From NCBI GenBank assembly GCA_032164245.1, contig JAVMKO010000004.1:30419626-30483625 (forward strand): a stretch of 64,000 nt of DNA, given 5' to 3'. The notes beneath the pieces were generated by a model, which worked only from the letters and a program-made list of their open reading frames with translations, made no database searches and was not told where the DNA came from. The translations under genes were made by a program, and so were the position numbers. This document shows, one piece after another, positions 33,003-44,092 of the stretch. This DNA is from Sternotherus odoratus (Eukaryota; Chordata; Testudines; Kinosternidae). Each line of letters opens with the position of its first letter. The stretch's first letter is position 1.

Positions 33003-33555
33003 CAAAGAATCCTTCACTGGCGGGGGTACCCCCTTGGGATGGTTGGGAGGGTGCTGGCTCCAGGGTGATAAACAGCTCCTGGCTATCAGCCAAAAGTGTC
33101 TCTCCGCTGGCCTCCTGCTGCTCCGTGATATTTCCCTCCTCCTCATCGTCATCCTCATCCGAATCCTCCTCAGGCCTGACGATTATCCCATCGGTGGAGT
33201 ACACGCAGACCGGTGCGATGGTGGTGGGGGTGCCCCCCATTATCTGATTCAGTTCATTGTAGAACCGGCATGTCCGCGGAGCACACCCCGAGCGTCCGTT
33301 TGCCTCTTTGGCTTTCTGGAACGCTTGCCTCAGCTCCTTAATGTTCACGCGGCACTGTTGGGCGTCCCTGTTATGGCCCCTTTCCAGCATGGCCTTGGAG
33401 ACCCTGGCAAATGTGTTGGCATTCCGTTTGTTGTTACGGAGTTCCAACATCACAGATTCCTCTCCCCAGATAGCAATCAGATCCAACACCTCATGATTGG
33501 ACCATGCTGGAGCTCCTGTCCTCTGGCTGGTCTCCTGTGCTGCTGAGCTCTGCAT
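33003..33555 (-). CDS. Harbinger Myb/trihelix-like gene, exon 1, element 2 (intact)
   Basis: On minus I choose the Met at 33555 (MQSSAAQETSQRTGAPAW), because relatives start there; the frame is open back to 33798. The Myb/SANT-like domain is complete: PAWSNHEVLDLIAIWGEESV, ELRNNKRNANTFARVSKAM, RDAQQCRVNIKELRQAFQKA, SGCAPRTCRFYNELNQIMGG. An acidic linker follows (EEDSDEDDDEEEGN). At 33003 the donor TTTG|GTGAGT is near-perfect; the frame would run on a few codons without splicing. The protein is the DNA-binding partner of the transposase in this superfamily. The splice phase to the best exon 2 acceptor is off by one, so decay or another acceptor must be assumed. Confidence 0.88.
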
Positions 33556-33983
33556 GGCGGCTTGTGCTGCTGATTTCTCTGAATGGCGACTGAGCTGTGC
33601 AGGTGAGCTGGCCACGCTGACTAAACGGGAAATGCTATTCAAATGTTCCCGGGTCTTTTCCTGTCTACCTGGCCAGAGCAGCGAGTTGAGAGTGCTGTAC
33701 AGAGCGGTCACAGTGGAGCAGTGAGGCAGTCCAGAGCGGTCAGAATGGAGCATTGTGGGACAGCCTCTGGAGGCCAATAAAGTCCCATGCGTCCTCACTA
33801 GTCCACAATCGACCTAGAGAGGTCGATTTCAGTGCTACTCCTCTCGTTAGGGAGGAGTACAGAAGTCGATTTTGAGGGCCCTTTAAATTGATGCAAATGG
33901 CGTCTGTGTGAGGACAGGTACAGGTTTATGTCGACTTAACTTTGCTAAAGTCGACGTTAAGTCGTAGGGGGGACCTGCCCTAA

Positions 33984-34436
33984 CAAATCTTAACAATTCT
34001 GTTGCAGTGAATAGTAGCTTAAATTGGGTAGAACCAGCCTTCAGCGACTATCCCTTCTCAGAAGGTCTCCACAGCTGGTGTATAGCATAGAGGACAGATT
34101 GGCAGCACATCGGGGCCTGAGCAAAGTGTACTGTACTACATCCATTCTCTGTATTTTCATCTATTTTTGCTCCTGAGAGCCCATGTGGGGCTATGGGAAA
34201 CTGAGTGTAAATCAGTGCAGCTACAGGCTGGGTAGGAACATAAATGGTCCCAGAACATGGGGACTGCAAAGGTGATCTAAATCTACCTTTGTTCCCCACT
34301 TGTATGCCTACCCCAAGCATAGGAAATGAGTAAATTATTGTTGGATCCATAGGACAGAAGGAGAGGAGTAGGAACTGATTTTATTTGCCTATGTAAATAG
34401 GTAATATAATCAAGGAAACAATTTTTATTTTTCAGC
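33984..34436. other. Non-coding stretch
   Basis: Unassigned sequence between Harbinger element 2 and the RTE LINE; nothing recognised. Confidence 0.6.
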
Positions 34437-36458
34437 TACCAAACTATAACAAACAAAAAGGATTTAAACAAGATAGAAAGAAAAAGAAAACAGAGGAAAG
34501 AGTGGATCTCAGACACTACATGGGAGCTCATAGAGAAAAGAAAGGCAGTCAAGCAGCGCACACTTGTTAGCAGTGAGAACGATAAGACAATGGCTAGACC
34601 GGAATATAAAAACCTTAATATTGCAGTGAAAAGAAGCGCGAGAAAAGACAAGAGAGTCTACATAGATGATTTGGCAAGAGAGGCACAATTGGCAGCAGAT
34701 AAGGGTGAAAGCAGAACAGTTTATAAGATCACTAAGACTCTCACAGGAAGTTTCACAAGTAAGTCCACAGTTGTGAAGGATAAAAACGGGAAGGTGTTAG
34801 CAACAGAGGAGGAACAACTCAACAGATGGGCAGAACACTTCAGAGAGACCTTGAACAGACCAGATCCAGAGGAAGAGGCAGACATCGCCGATATGGGCTT
34901 CCAGATTGAGATGTATAGAGGGCATATTACGAAGAAAGAAATAGAAGAAGCTATCAGACAAACTAAAAATAACAAAGCACCAGGAGAGGACAGGATCACT
35001 GCTGACATGCTTAAGGCTGGTCCTGTGACAAGTGCAAGAACACTTGTAGGACTTTTTAACGAAGTATGGGAAAAAGAGACAGTACCAAATGCATGGAAAA
35101 GGGGAATCATCATAAAGCTTCCAAAGAAAGGAGATCTGACCGTATGTGGAAACTGGAGAGGTGTTAACCTACTATCTGTGCTGGGAAAGATCTTCTGCAG
35201 AGTCCTGCTGCAGAGAATGAGAACGGGAATCGATGAAATCCTTCGTGAAGAACAGTCTGGCTTTAGAAGGGGAAGGTCATGCATGGATCAAATCTTTGTC
35301 CTACACACTATAGTGGAACAGTCATTGGAATGGAACTCTTCGCTTTACATCAAGTACATTGATTTCGAGAAAGGTTTTGACAGTATTCACCACCTATCGC
35401 TTTGGAAGATCCTAAAAGCATATGGATTCCCTCAGAAGGCCATTAACATCTTTAAAGACCTGTATGTCGAGAACCAGCATTGTGTACGTCATGAAGGACA
35501 GGAGAGTGAATGGTTTTAGGTCAGGACAGGAGTCAGGCAAGGATGTGTCATTTCGCCTGTAATCTTTCTTGTGGTCATCGACTGGGTGATGAGAAAAACC
35601 ACAGAGGATAGGCCAAGAGGATTGGTGTGAGGATTAACCAACCATTTGGAGGATTGTGATTTCGCAGACGATTTGGCATTGTTATCACATTCACAGAAGG
35701 ATATTCAGGAGAAAACTGACAGAGTAAACCAAGCTGCCAGAAGCATCGGGCTGGTGATTAACTCTGGGAAGTCCAAAATGAGGAAAGTGAGAACCAAGAG
35801 TAGCCAGAAGTTTACAGCTAATGGAGTGGAGCTGGAGGAAGTAAAGGATTTTAAATATCTGGGTAGTTATATCTCTGCTGATAGTAACATCGAGAAAGAG
35901 GTCTCCACTAGAATTGCTTTGGCAGCGCAAGCCTTCAACAGACTTAACAACATCTGGAAGTCATCGATGCTTCAGATCAAGACCAAGCTGAAGGTTTACA
36001 AATCAAATGTGCATTCTGTCCTGTTGTATGCTGCAGAGACATGGAGAACCAACAAGAAAGTGGAGAGCAGAGTGAGAGGATTTGAAGGTAGATGCCTCCG
36101 ACGCATCCTTAGAGTGCACTGGGAAGAACATATCAGCAACAGGGAAATTAGCAGACACACAGGTATCATCAACATTGTGGATGAGTTAAAAAGGCGACGA
36201 TGGTGGGGGTGGCTGGGTCACGTTCTTCGAATGAAAAACACCAGATACCCTAAGATAGCCTTAAGATGGACTCCACCTGGAAAGCGTAAGCGAGGCAGAC
36301 CAATGGGTACCTGGAGAAGAACTGTGGAAGAGGAACTGAAGATGATGAACAAAACGTGGAACGAAATCAGCTGGCTTGCCCAAGATCGAGAGGCATGGAG
36401 GAGATTTTTTGGTGCCTTATACTCCAGCGGGAGTGAAGCGGATTGATGATGATGATGA
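34437..36458 (+). mobile_element. RTE-type LINE, 5'-truncated, with (TGA)5 tail
   Basis: The coding frame can be followed from about 34440 to its TGA at 36444-36446, and that stop is the first unit of a (TGA)5 tail. A tail of short tandem repeats and a nearly absent 3' UTR are typical of the RTE clade. The apurinic-like endonuclease domain is lost by 5' truncation. No target duplication was found. Confidence 0.8.
34590..36446 (+). pseudogene. RTE LINE reverse transcriptase, two in-frame stops, no frameshift
   Basis: One frame covers the whole region. Landmarks: NNKAPGEDRITADMLK, GIIIKLPKKGDLTVCGNWRG, EEQSGFRRGRSCMDQI, YIDFEKGFDS (motif A with catalytic Asp), GVRQGCVISP (motif B), CDFADDLALLSHS (motif C, catalytic DD), KYLGSYIS, then YAAETWRTN, the Cys-poor C-terminal region with RRILRVHWEEHISN, RRWWGWLGHVLRM, GKRKRGRPMGTWRR and AQDREAWRRF. 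The stops are TAG at 35517-35519 (normally Lys or similar before VRTGVRQGC) and TGA at about 35628-35630. All catalytic residues remain. The C-terminal pattern resembles SR2/RTE-like elements of schistosomes and arthropods more than BovB. Confidence 0.87.
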
Positions 36459-37099
36459 AAGAAAAAGATTGGCAGTTTCCTCCTGATCGGTGTTTATAAA
36501 ATGATTTGTACTCTGTTGTAAAATCTCTTAATGTTGTTGTATACACATTGATACCAGTCTGGAGAGAAGTTTAAGCTGTATTGTTTTGGTTTTAATCAGG
36601 TAATGAATAGAACATGGCACAGAAAAAATATATACATTTTTATTTTCGCCTTTGTATAGTCCCATTGTTTATTTCAGCCTTTCCTACTGAGACTCCTTGC
36701 ACTACACGCCTCTGGTAGCATTCCACTCGAGACAAAGGCATATTTTACAGATTGTACCTCTCACAAAGAGATATTGATGGATCAGGAGTCAGAGTTTGGA
36801 CAAATGACCATTTTATTACAACACTGCCTAATTGTGTAAGCTTTTCATTATTCATCACTGTGGCTCAGCAGTGAATGACTCCTCCCCCTGCCATCAGTAA
36901 AAATGCAACTTCAGAGAAATGTAGATTAAGTGTTTCTGCTTTCCTGACTCTCTTCTTGAAATGTTACTATTCATTTATTTTTACTTTTCACTTTGCCTCC
37001 AAGTAATTAGGAAAAGGATAAAGAAGAGACACTCTTGCATTTCAGAACTTGGTTCATCAGAAGCCTAATTCCAGGAAAAATCAGGTAGCATATAGCATG
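36459..37099. other. Unassigned sequence next to ERV remnant
   Basis: No gene. It may include the R-U5 part of the flanking LTR, whose outer boundary I could not fix. Confidence 0.5.
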
Positions 37100-37844
37100 G
37101 CCAGTTGTCTACCATTCAGTCGGCTCCATGGTCATCTTCTTAATTACTACCATATGCTCTACACTTTACTCCTACACTTTACATATGCCCTGCTCCTCCT
37201 TCATAACTAACAAACTCCGTCCTTCATGCTAACTCGGGATCTCCTCTCATATCCGACCAGGGAGAGCATTATATATTGTAATTCTAACTACACATAACAC
37301 CTCATGCATATGCATGAAGGTGTCAGCCCTCTGTCCCTTATCTGTGCTTTCACACTCCATGAATCTTAGGGTGCCCCATTTTTATAGGTTATTTTGTAGT
37401 TCTTTCTATTCTCATTAGCATCTATACATGAAAGGTACCCTGCAGTCAAAACAGATATTCAAAGATGTTACAATCAGGTGTCTTGTGGTCTCGGACAATA
37501 CATTGCCATCTACTGTGATCACCTATTGGCACATCTTTATAATAATCTTGTGAACTCTGGGGCATAGGATTATTCCTAGGTTACCCACTCATATCAAGCA
37601 TTTGTAAGCCTGTAGTTTAGGATGGATAAGTTAAAATATTACAGGTCTCAGCCTGTAGGCTATTACAGCCATGCTTTACTTACATACCTAATATAAACTC
37701 ATCACTCCTAAATATTGATCAGTATTATAATTTTATGATCCTACAATTTAAATCTATCTAGCATACATGAAATATCATATAAATTGACCATAACATCACA
37801 TTGCACAATGATAAATGGATGATAAAGTTAACTAATGGGCTACA
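37100..37844 (-). mobile_element. ERV LTR, minus-sense 3' copy (outer end uncertain)
   Basis: On minus the LTR begins TGTAGCCC at 37844, directly after a polypurine tract. An ATATATAATGC box is near 37275. The block 37290-37600 matches 42385-42565 plus 43908-44020 in the same orientation (for example GTGTCAGCC...TGTCCCTTATCTGT, then CTCATTAGCATCT and CGGACAATAC), as expected for the two LTRs of one provirus. Confidence 0.6.
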
Positions 37845-37864
37845 GTTCTCCCCTTCCCCCCTTT
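37845..37864 (-). other. Polypurine tract of ERV
   Basis: On minus AAAGGGGGGAAGGGGAGAAC lies next to the TG start of the LTR, the standard plus-strand priming site for a retrovirus-like element read on minus. Confidence 0.65.
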
Positions 37865-38479
37865 GACAGAGTGAAAAACCCCACCTTTTATACCAGTTAC
37901 ATAACAAACACTGTAATTCATAAGTTAACACTTACATGTACTTCAAACCTATATGTAACTTAAATCTAAGTGTATACATGTACCTTTATTCTATACTTAT
38001 TAGGGGTTAGCTACGGTATTTCTTCAGGTATAACCTCGAGTGATAGATCTAATGTTCTCCTGGACTTTGGTTCAGAAACATATGAAGATTCTGGAACTTG
38101 ATATGGATTTATACTATGCATATCATCATGAATACCTTCTTTTCTAACATCAGCTATAGATGCTACTGGTAAGGTGACTAGCTAAAAGGGGAATGGAAAT
38201 AGTCCTAATATGACATGAATATGCTTGTTTCCTCTTGTATTGGAAAAGTCTGTTATTGTTCCGTTTGAAGTGCAGTGTTAAGGCAATAATATAGAATCAG
38301 TGTTGTCAAACATGCATTTTCTTTTCCTGATACTGGCTGTATCTGGTCCTCTACTTCCTCTTTTGTGGTCAACATCTCTGATTCCCCTATTTATGGAGAA
38401 ATATTTCTTTTCTGGTATAGCTCTAAGCAATTGGCATGGTAAATTTTATCTACCTTTCTTTTTCTTCTTGTTATGCTGT

Positions 38480-39800
38480 TTTGTACACAGAGGAACTGAA
38501 TTCATAATACAGTGTGGACCACTCCATCAGTAACATAAATTGTATTCTGATACAGTCTATGTTTGGAGCATAGCCTGATCTCCAATTTTCCAAGCATTCT
38601 CTCTATGGTCTTTGTCAAAATAGGCCTTTTCCTTCCATTTAGACTTTCCCAATGCAACAGCCACCTGCAAGTGAACCTGATTAAGATGTTTCTTTAATGT
38701 TTGCAAATAGGTCTCTAGTTTGACTCCTCCTTGCTGTGTGACACTGATGCCAGAAAAGATGCTCTGGCATTCACATAGTTCAGCCAGTCATCACTTCAAA
38801 TGATGTATGATCTGTGGAGGCAGCTGAAATTCCCCAAGTGCCATTAAAATGATTGGAATCATGGTATCCCAGTTGCATCCACCAGTTTCCACAGCATTAG
38901 TTTGAGGGTGCAATTTGTTACCCTCCCTGATGATTAAGATCTACATGGAATGTATAATTTTACTTGCACTCCCAACAACTGTAAGCACCTTTGGAACACA
39001 TGCACATTGTCAGTCTGTTGCTCTGTCTGATTATAGCCTACCATGGAGTCCCCAACAAGAGAAGACTTGTTCTACCAAGATCTTTGCTTTGGATAAAGCA
39101 GAGTTTAAGGGGAAATGCTTCCACCCATTTAGAGAATAGATCAATAACAACAGGAAGGTATTGGTTTCCCCTGATCATAGTAGCTGGACCCATCTGTGAT
39201 ATGCTTCTGTGATATTTATTTGGGGAGGTATTAATGTGAAAAACAGGGTCAAAGATTTCCCTTGATCAATATCTGGACACACATGACAGTTCCCAGAATA
39301 CAACAGGGCACTAGACACCTGACCAGCATTGATTGGATTAAAGAGGAAAAACTTGGAGCTGTGTATGTATGGAATGCAGCACTGTTGGGTTTAAACCAAT
39401 TAAAAATGCAACATGGTTGATTTCCCAGATGGTGGCCAATAAATATTTTTCACAGATGAAATATTTGAGTTCCACTGGACTCCTTTTTCTAGAGGCATAG
39501 GTTACTGGCCTGACTTTCCCAGGCCTTTTTGAGAAGCTACTGCTACAAGTGCTGTTTCACTTATAGAGATCTCTAAGTGATACCATTTGTTGGGTTCTAG
39601 AGTGATTAGCACAGTGCTTGTATTACTTCTTGCTGCAGTTTTACAAATATATTCACATGCTGATCGGTCCAGGCCCAATCAATCCCTTTTTCCAGAAGTT
39701 TATATAGTGGACTTGTAATAGAAGCCCTTCTGTTGGACTGGTGTTCTATCTCCTCAAGGCAAGCTAATACCTAAAAAAGAAATTTCCATGGGGGAAAAAT
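38480..39800 (-). pseudogene. ERV pol remnant: RNase H end and integrase, many breaks
   Basis: On minus, descending from 39800: a connection/RNase H piece (KLLEKG, VTYASRKRSPVEL, CEKYLLATIWE), then the integrase zinc region (CHVCPDID near 39290), then the integrase core with VVIDLFSKWVEAFPLK near 39150 carrying the first catalytic Asp, and ILVEQVFSCWGL after it. Several stops and frameshifts follow in the C-terminal part (to about 38480). Order and spacing are retroviral, and nothing here could be expressed. The branch of retroviruses cannot be fixed from these pieces; an old copy is clear from the decay. No env is recognised. Confidence 0.65.
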
Positions 39801-40541
39801 TTGCTCCTGTGATTACAATAGTCACTGCCATTCTTCCACATTCAGTTTGCTTGGAATCTCCCTGTCAGGTTTGTACATAACTATAAGTTTTAGACAACAA
39901 GTCCAAAACTTCTGGAAAAGTACTTATGGGATGCACATGCATCATAACCTTTTCCTGAACTATAGGTAAAGAGTTATTGACCAACAAATTGGGGGTGAGT
40001 TTTCTTTACAGTCATTTCTCTGGACTTCCAAGCTCCATGTAACCTGTTATGAAATTTTTGTGGGGATCCCTCCTGACAATGCCTCATGTTGGCTAGCAAC
40101 ATAACCTCTTTCTATCCTGGATGCATATTTCACTCTAACAGGTATACAGTGTTCTTAAATGGTTTTTCCCCTGCCCAAAATTCTGGTGTTAATATATTCC
40201 ACAAAGTTCTATCAACAGTTAACTGTAAAATCCTAACTAAATCCTCTTATAATGGAAAGAACCTTACTACTATTTCTAAATGTCCTGCATGTGCTGCAAT
40301 TGGATCTCCTTTTTTTATTGCCCCACCAGCTTTCAGTGGCATCTAGGGTTTTTACATTTGGAAAAGCATCACTCCCTGGTCCTGAAGGTTCCAGTTTGAA
40401 AGTTGATTTTCTTTCTTGCTCCATAAATTCTAATTCTTCCTTCTTTAAGGCTAAAATGGGGATCTTCTGTTCCTCCTTCTTCAAAGGAACTTGTATCTCC
40501 CAAGTTTGGACAGCTGTTACAGTGGACTGAGGAGTCCAGTT

Positions 40542-40573
40542 TTAACCTTGTAAACTTATTTTTACAAGGTTAA
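40542..40573. repeat. Short perfect hairpin at CR1 junction
   Basis: TAACCTTGTAAA and TTTACAAGGTTA face each other around a short CTTATT spacer just before the CR1 sequence begins. Confidence 0.8.
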
Positions 40574-41303
40574 AGGAGGAGGTTGATGCACCTTTGCACT
40601 GCTGCAGGCTGGGGAACCAACTGGCTAAGCAAAAGCTCTGCAGAAAAGGACTTTGGGATTACAGTGGACAAGAAGCTGGATATGCTCTTGTTGCCAAAAA
40701 GGCCAATGGCATATTGGGCTGTATTAGTAGGAGCATTGCCAGCAGATAGATTGCCAGATAATTCTCTTCTATTCGGCATTGGTGAGGCCACACATGGAGT
40801 CTTGTGTCCAATTTTGGTCCCCCCACTCCAGAAGGGATGTGGACAAATTGGAGAGAGTCCAGAGGAAGGCAACACAAATGATTAGGGTCTAGGGCACATG
40901 ACTTATGAGGAGAGGTTGAGGGAATTGGGGTTATTTAATCTTCAGAAGAGAAGAGTGAGGGGGGATTTGATAACAGCCTTCAATTACCTGAAGAGGGTTC
41001 CAAAGTGGATGGAGCTAGGCTATTCTCAGTGGTGGCAGATGACAGAACAAGAAGAAATAGTCTCAAGTTGCAGTGGGGGAGGTCTAGGTTGGATATTAGG
41101 AAACACTATTTCACTAGGAGGGTGGTGAAGCAATGGAATAGGTTACCTAGGAAGATGGTGGAATCTCCATCCTTAGAGGTTTTTAAGGCCTGGCTTGACA
41201 AAGCATTGGGGATGATTCAGTTGGTATTGGTCCTGATTTGGACATGGAATTGAATTAGATGACCTCCTGAGGTCTCTTCCAACCCTAATATTCTATGATT
41301 CTA
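40574..41303 (+). mobile_element. CR1 LINE 3' end, 5'-truncated, inside ERV
   Basis: It holds the C-terminal end of the CR1 RT ORF in several frames ([40 protein letters not shown]) and the 3' UTR (GGATATTAGGAAACACTATT, GATGACCTCCTGAGGTCTCT), ending with ATTCTATGATTCTA, the short terminal repeat that marks CR1 3' ends. It is inserted sense-plus in the minus-strand ERV and so is younger than it. Confidence 0.93.
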
Positions 41304-42340
41304 AGGTAGGTAGATATTCCATTTTTGGCCAGGCCTCCTAATTTAAAACCAGCATATTTGGAATCAGAATGAGGTATGCCACTTGTTCTCTTCTTTCTGA
41401 ATTACATTTACTGCATTACAGAATACACAGAGAGGTGAGGTGGAGATGAAAGTAACCCCACAGTTTTTTCCTTGATCCCACATTGGTGGTGCAATCCAGA
41501 GGAGCCTAATGGTTTGGGGAGTTTATTAGGAAATTTTGCCAAGATTATTAGTGACAGCTGACCATCAAACTCACTCTGCTGTGGTTGATAAGACCTTCTT
41601 CCCATATGCAAGTGCTGGCTCTCAAAACACACAAGAGCTATTTATCTATTTGGTACCGCTACACAATGATCTTCCCCTTAAACATCACTCATCAATAAGG
41701 CATCTTAATCCATTTCAATAACTGCAGTATCAATGAGAGGATATTTCCTCTTTACATTTTTCCTTGAGCTCAGTTTTTACAATATCACATAGAAAGATAA
41801 ACAAAACCACATAATAATGCAATATATAGCACACAAAAAGAGGAACAAGCAAAACAGGAAGTTCCCTCTGTTAGTGTGAGCATGACATGATTCTCCTACC
41901 TGCATGAAATGATTTTTATCAATTGATTTTCACAAGTAGGGGTACACAAACCATTCCCCTATTATCAAAGGTGGTCTTTTATCTCCTTTTTCTTTGTATT
42001 CACTAGCATACCATTAGGGTTGCCATTCTGTAGCCTTTTCCTTTATTTAAAGTAAATTTAGTGATGTTATATTTGGGTTTGGCTCCGGTTTCTGCAGTTT
42101 CAACATTAACAGAGTGAAACAGTCTCTGGTGCTTTTCTCAAATTTTGAGTTTCTAAGAACACACAAAGTCTAAGGACAATGACCACAGACACAGTCACAA
42201 GTACATTTTACCTGCATTAAAACAGCAAGTACAGTTACAATTATAACTGTGGTCATAGTCACATCCTCAAAGATATTCTAGGGTCTGAAGGACCTCTCAC
42301 AAATTCATCATCTGTAGGAGGATAGTTCCTGCTGGGGGGG

Positions 42341-44020
42341 GGGGTCCCTACTTTTACTCAACCAGGAAACCTTTTATATATCCTAACACCTTATGCATAT
42401 TCAAGGTGTCAGCCAGTTGTCCCTTATCTGTACTTTTACATCTCATGAATATTGGGGTCCACCATTTTTATAGGTTGCTTTGTAGTTCCTCTTATTCTCA
42501 TTAGCATCTGTGCATGACAGGTACTCTGCAGTCAAGACAGTCATTCTGTCAAGACACATTATAATTGTAAGCAGTGTCAGGATGAGCTCCACCCTGACAT
42601 TTGGTGGTGAATTGCAGGAATTGCAGTGAGTTTTGGAAAATAACATCTTATTTGCATAGACATACCCACCGCACCTAGCCTGCACTCTAACAGCCCAAAT
42701 GGTCACTTTGGCTGTTGTGGGACCCCCAGTTTCTCTGGTATTGGGGCAAGAATGATAAAGTGTTGATTAACCTGTTTATGTGAATGAGGGGTTGGGACAT
42801 GTATTTGGCCTTTGGCATGCTGGAGGGACTCACCATCAGCTAGGTAGCACTCACTAGCCAAGGGACAGGGGTTCCAAAACCCACTGAATGGAGAGAGGCT
42901 GTTGACAGGCTTCTATGCCTTTGGTGAGGGCCTTGTCTGAGGGCCTTACAGGCCTATTGCACCTGGTCTCTCTCCCCTGTGGAATGTTAGAGCTGACTTT
43001 TGCTTCCACTAGGAGTCTAACTTCAGCCCACTGAGCTGAAGTCACTTTGGGTCTGGTGGTGCATCTGCACTAAGCCCCCCCCCCTCCATGAGCTGAAATC
43101 ACTTAAGAGCTGAAAATCACTGAGCTTTATCTTAAGTGGGGGGCCCTAAGCACAGCAGTTCCTGTGTCGGCTAGCAGGGCGGCTAGCAGAGCAACCAGCA
43201 GAGCAGTTCCTGAGACAGCTTGCAGAGCAGAGTCGAGCCGCCGACAGAGAAGTTCCTGTGTCGGCTAGCAGGGTGGCTAACGGAGCAACCAGCAGAGCAG
43301 TTCCTGGGACAGCTGGTGGAGCAGCGCAGCAAGCGGAGCAGCAGCACCCCATGGAGAGACTGGGCAGTCGGCCTCAGACCTCGTAAGGTACCCCTCACTC
43401 TGCCCTCCATTTCCACCCAGCCTGGGAGGTAAGACTCTGCAGAGTAACTTTTCACCAGGGACTCCAGAGACTTTGGGGCTGTTGGACTTTTGGGACTTTG
43501 GGTGATTTTTGGGGTTGCTGGACTCCAGGGACTTTGGGGCTGTTGAACTTGTGGAACTTTGGGTGATGTTTGGGTTGTGGGACTCCTGAATCTACAGGAG
43601 AGGACACAGCCCAAACTTGCTGGGGAGGGGCAATTTGCTCGTGGGTTGGTGTATGAACCCTAGGAGTGGTGTTTTTCTCAGTTTAGTGATGTCATTTACC
43701 TCATGTTAATAAAGATCTTCTGATACACTGATCTGTGCTTGCAATAGGGGAAGTATTGCCTCATTGAGGCGCCCAGGGGTGTGTGCAGGGTTTTCCAAGT
43801 CACTGGGTGGGGGCTTGAGCCAGTTTGCATTGTATTATTGAGAGGGAACCCCTATTTACTGAACCTGGCCCTTGTTGCTGTCAATTCTGAAGGGCAGAAC
43901 GGTTACATAGTCATATGTCTCATGGCCTCGGACAATACGTTGCAGTGTATTGCAGTCACTGATTGGCACATCTTTACAGCAATCTTATGAAGTTTGGTGC
44001 ATAGAGTTATTTCTGGGTCA
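42341..44020 (-). mobile_element. ERV LTR, minus-sense 5' copy, split by another LTR
   Basis: Blocks 42385-42565 and 43908-44020 match the LTR at 37290-37600. On minus a TATATAAAAGG box lies near 42375. The U3 start is lost: at 44021 the LTR sequence gives way abruptly to a tRNA-like SINE head. An unrelated 1.34-kb LTR occupies 42566-43907. The internal end near 42340 is approximate. Confidence 0.55.
42566..43907 (+). mobile_element. Solo LTR, about 1.34 kb
   Basis: It begins TGTAAGCAGTGTCAGGATG and ends GGGCAGAACGGTTACA, giving TGTAA/TTACA inverted ends, flanked by TAAT and TAGT as a possible 4-bp duplication. Its 3' part has AATAAAGATCTTCTGATACA (polyadenylation region). A GC-richer middle part contains two imperfect repeats of AGTTCCTGTGTCGGCTAGCA with GGAGCAACCAGCAGAGCAG. 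There is no internal region, so it is a solo LTR of a gypsy- or ERV-type element. Confidence 0.7.
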
Positions 44021-44092
44021 CCCATGCGAGGATTGAACTCACAACCCAGGGTTTAGCTGGCCAATGCTCAAAACACTGAGCTATCGCTCCCT
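44021..44092 (-). mobile_element. tRNA-derived SINE head (chelonian Pol III type)
   Basis: On minus GGGAGCGATAGCTCAGTG and then GTTGTGAGTTCAATCC give A- and B-box motifs in a tRNA-like order with an anticodon-arm region between. It resembles the head of the turtle Pol III SINE (Cry family). The usual SINE body is missing: LTR-derived sequence follows the head at 44020. It is not a true tRNA gene, because the acceptor stem does not close. Confidence 0.75.

Larger units (their letters stand above)
29403..33980 (+). mobile_element. PIF/Harbinger DNA transposon, element 2 (about 4.6 kb)
   Basis: Ends GGGTATGTC and GACCTGCCC are imperfect inverted repeats flanked by TTA and TAA. Subterminal GTCGA/TCGAC-rich blocks lie at both sides (29430-29480, 33800-33970). 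Gene layout equals element 1: transposase plus, Myb-like gene minus in two exons, third small frame plus inside the Myb intron. It is better preserved than element 1, from a clearly different subfamily. Confidence 0.9.
39801..42340 (-). pseudogene. Rest of ERV internal region, heavily decayed
   Basis: Between the pol remnant and the 5' LTR should lie RT, protease and gag. I see no reliable motif; a minus frame at 40233-40484 is rich in Lys/Glu with a CSTC pair that could be the trace of a gag zinc knuckle, at low confidence. A CR1 copy interrupts the region at 40574-41303. Confidence 0.35.

Noticed and set aside
34721..35284. 187-codon antisense frame
   Set aside because: Shadow of the RTE reverse transcriptase on the other strand.
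44021..44092. A true tRNA gene
   Set aside because: Acceptor stem does not close; matches the turtle SINE head and sits next to LTR sequence.
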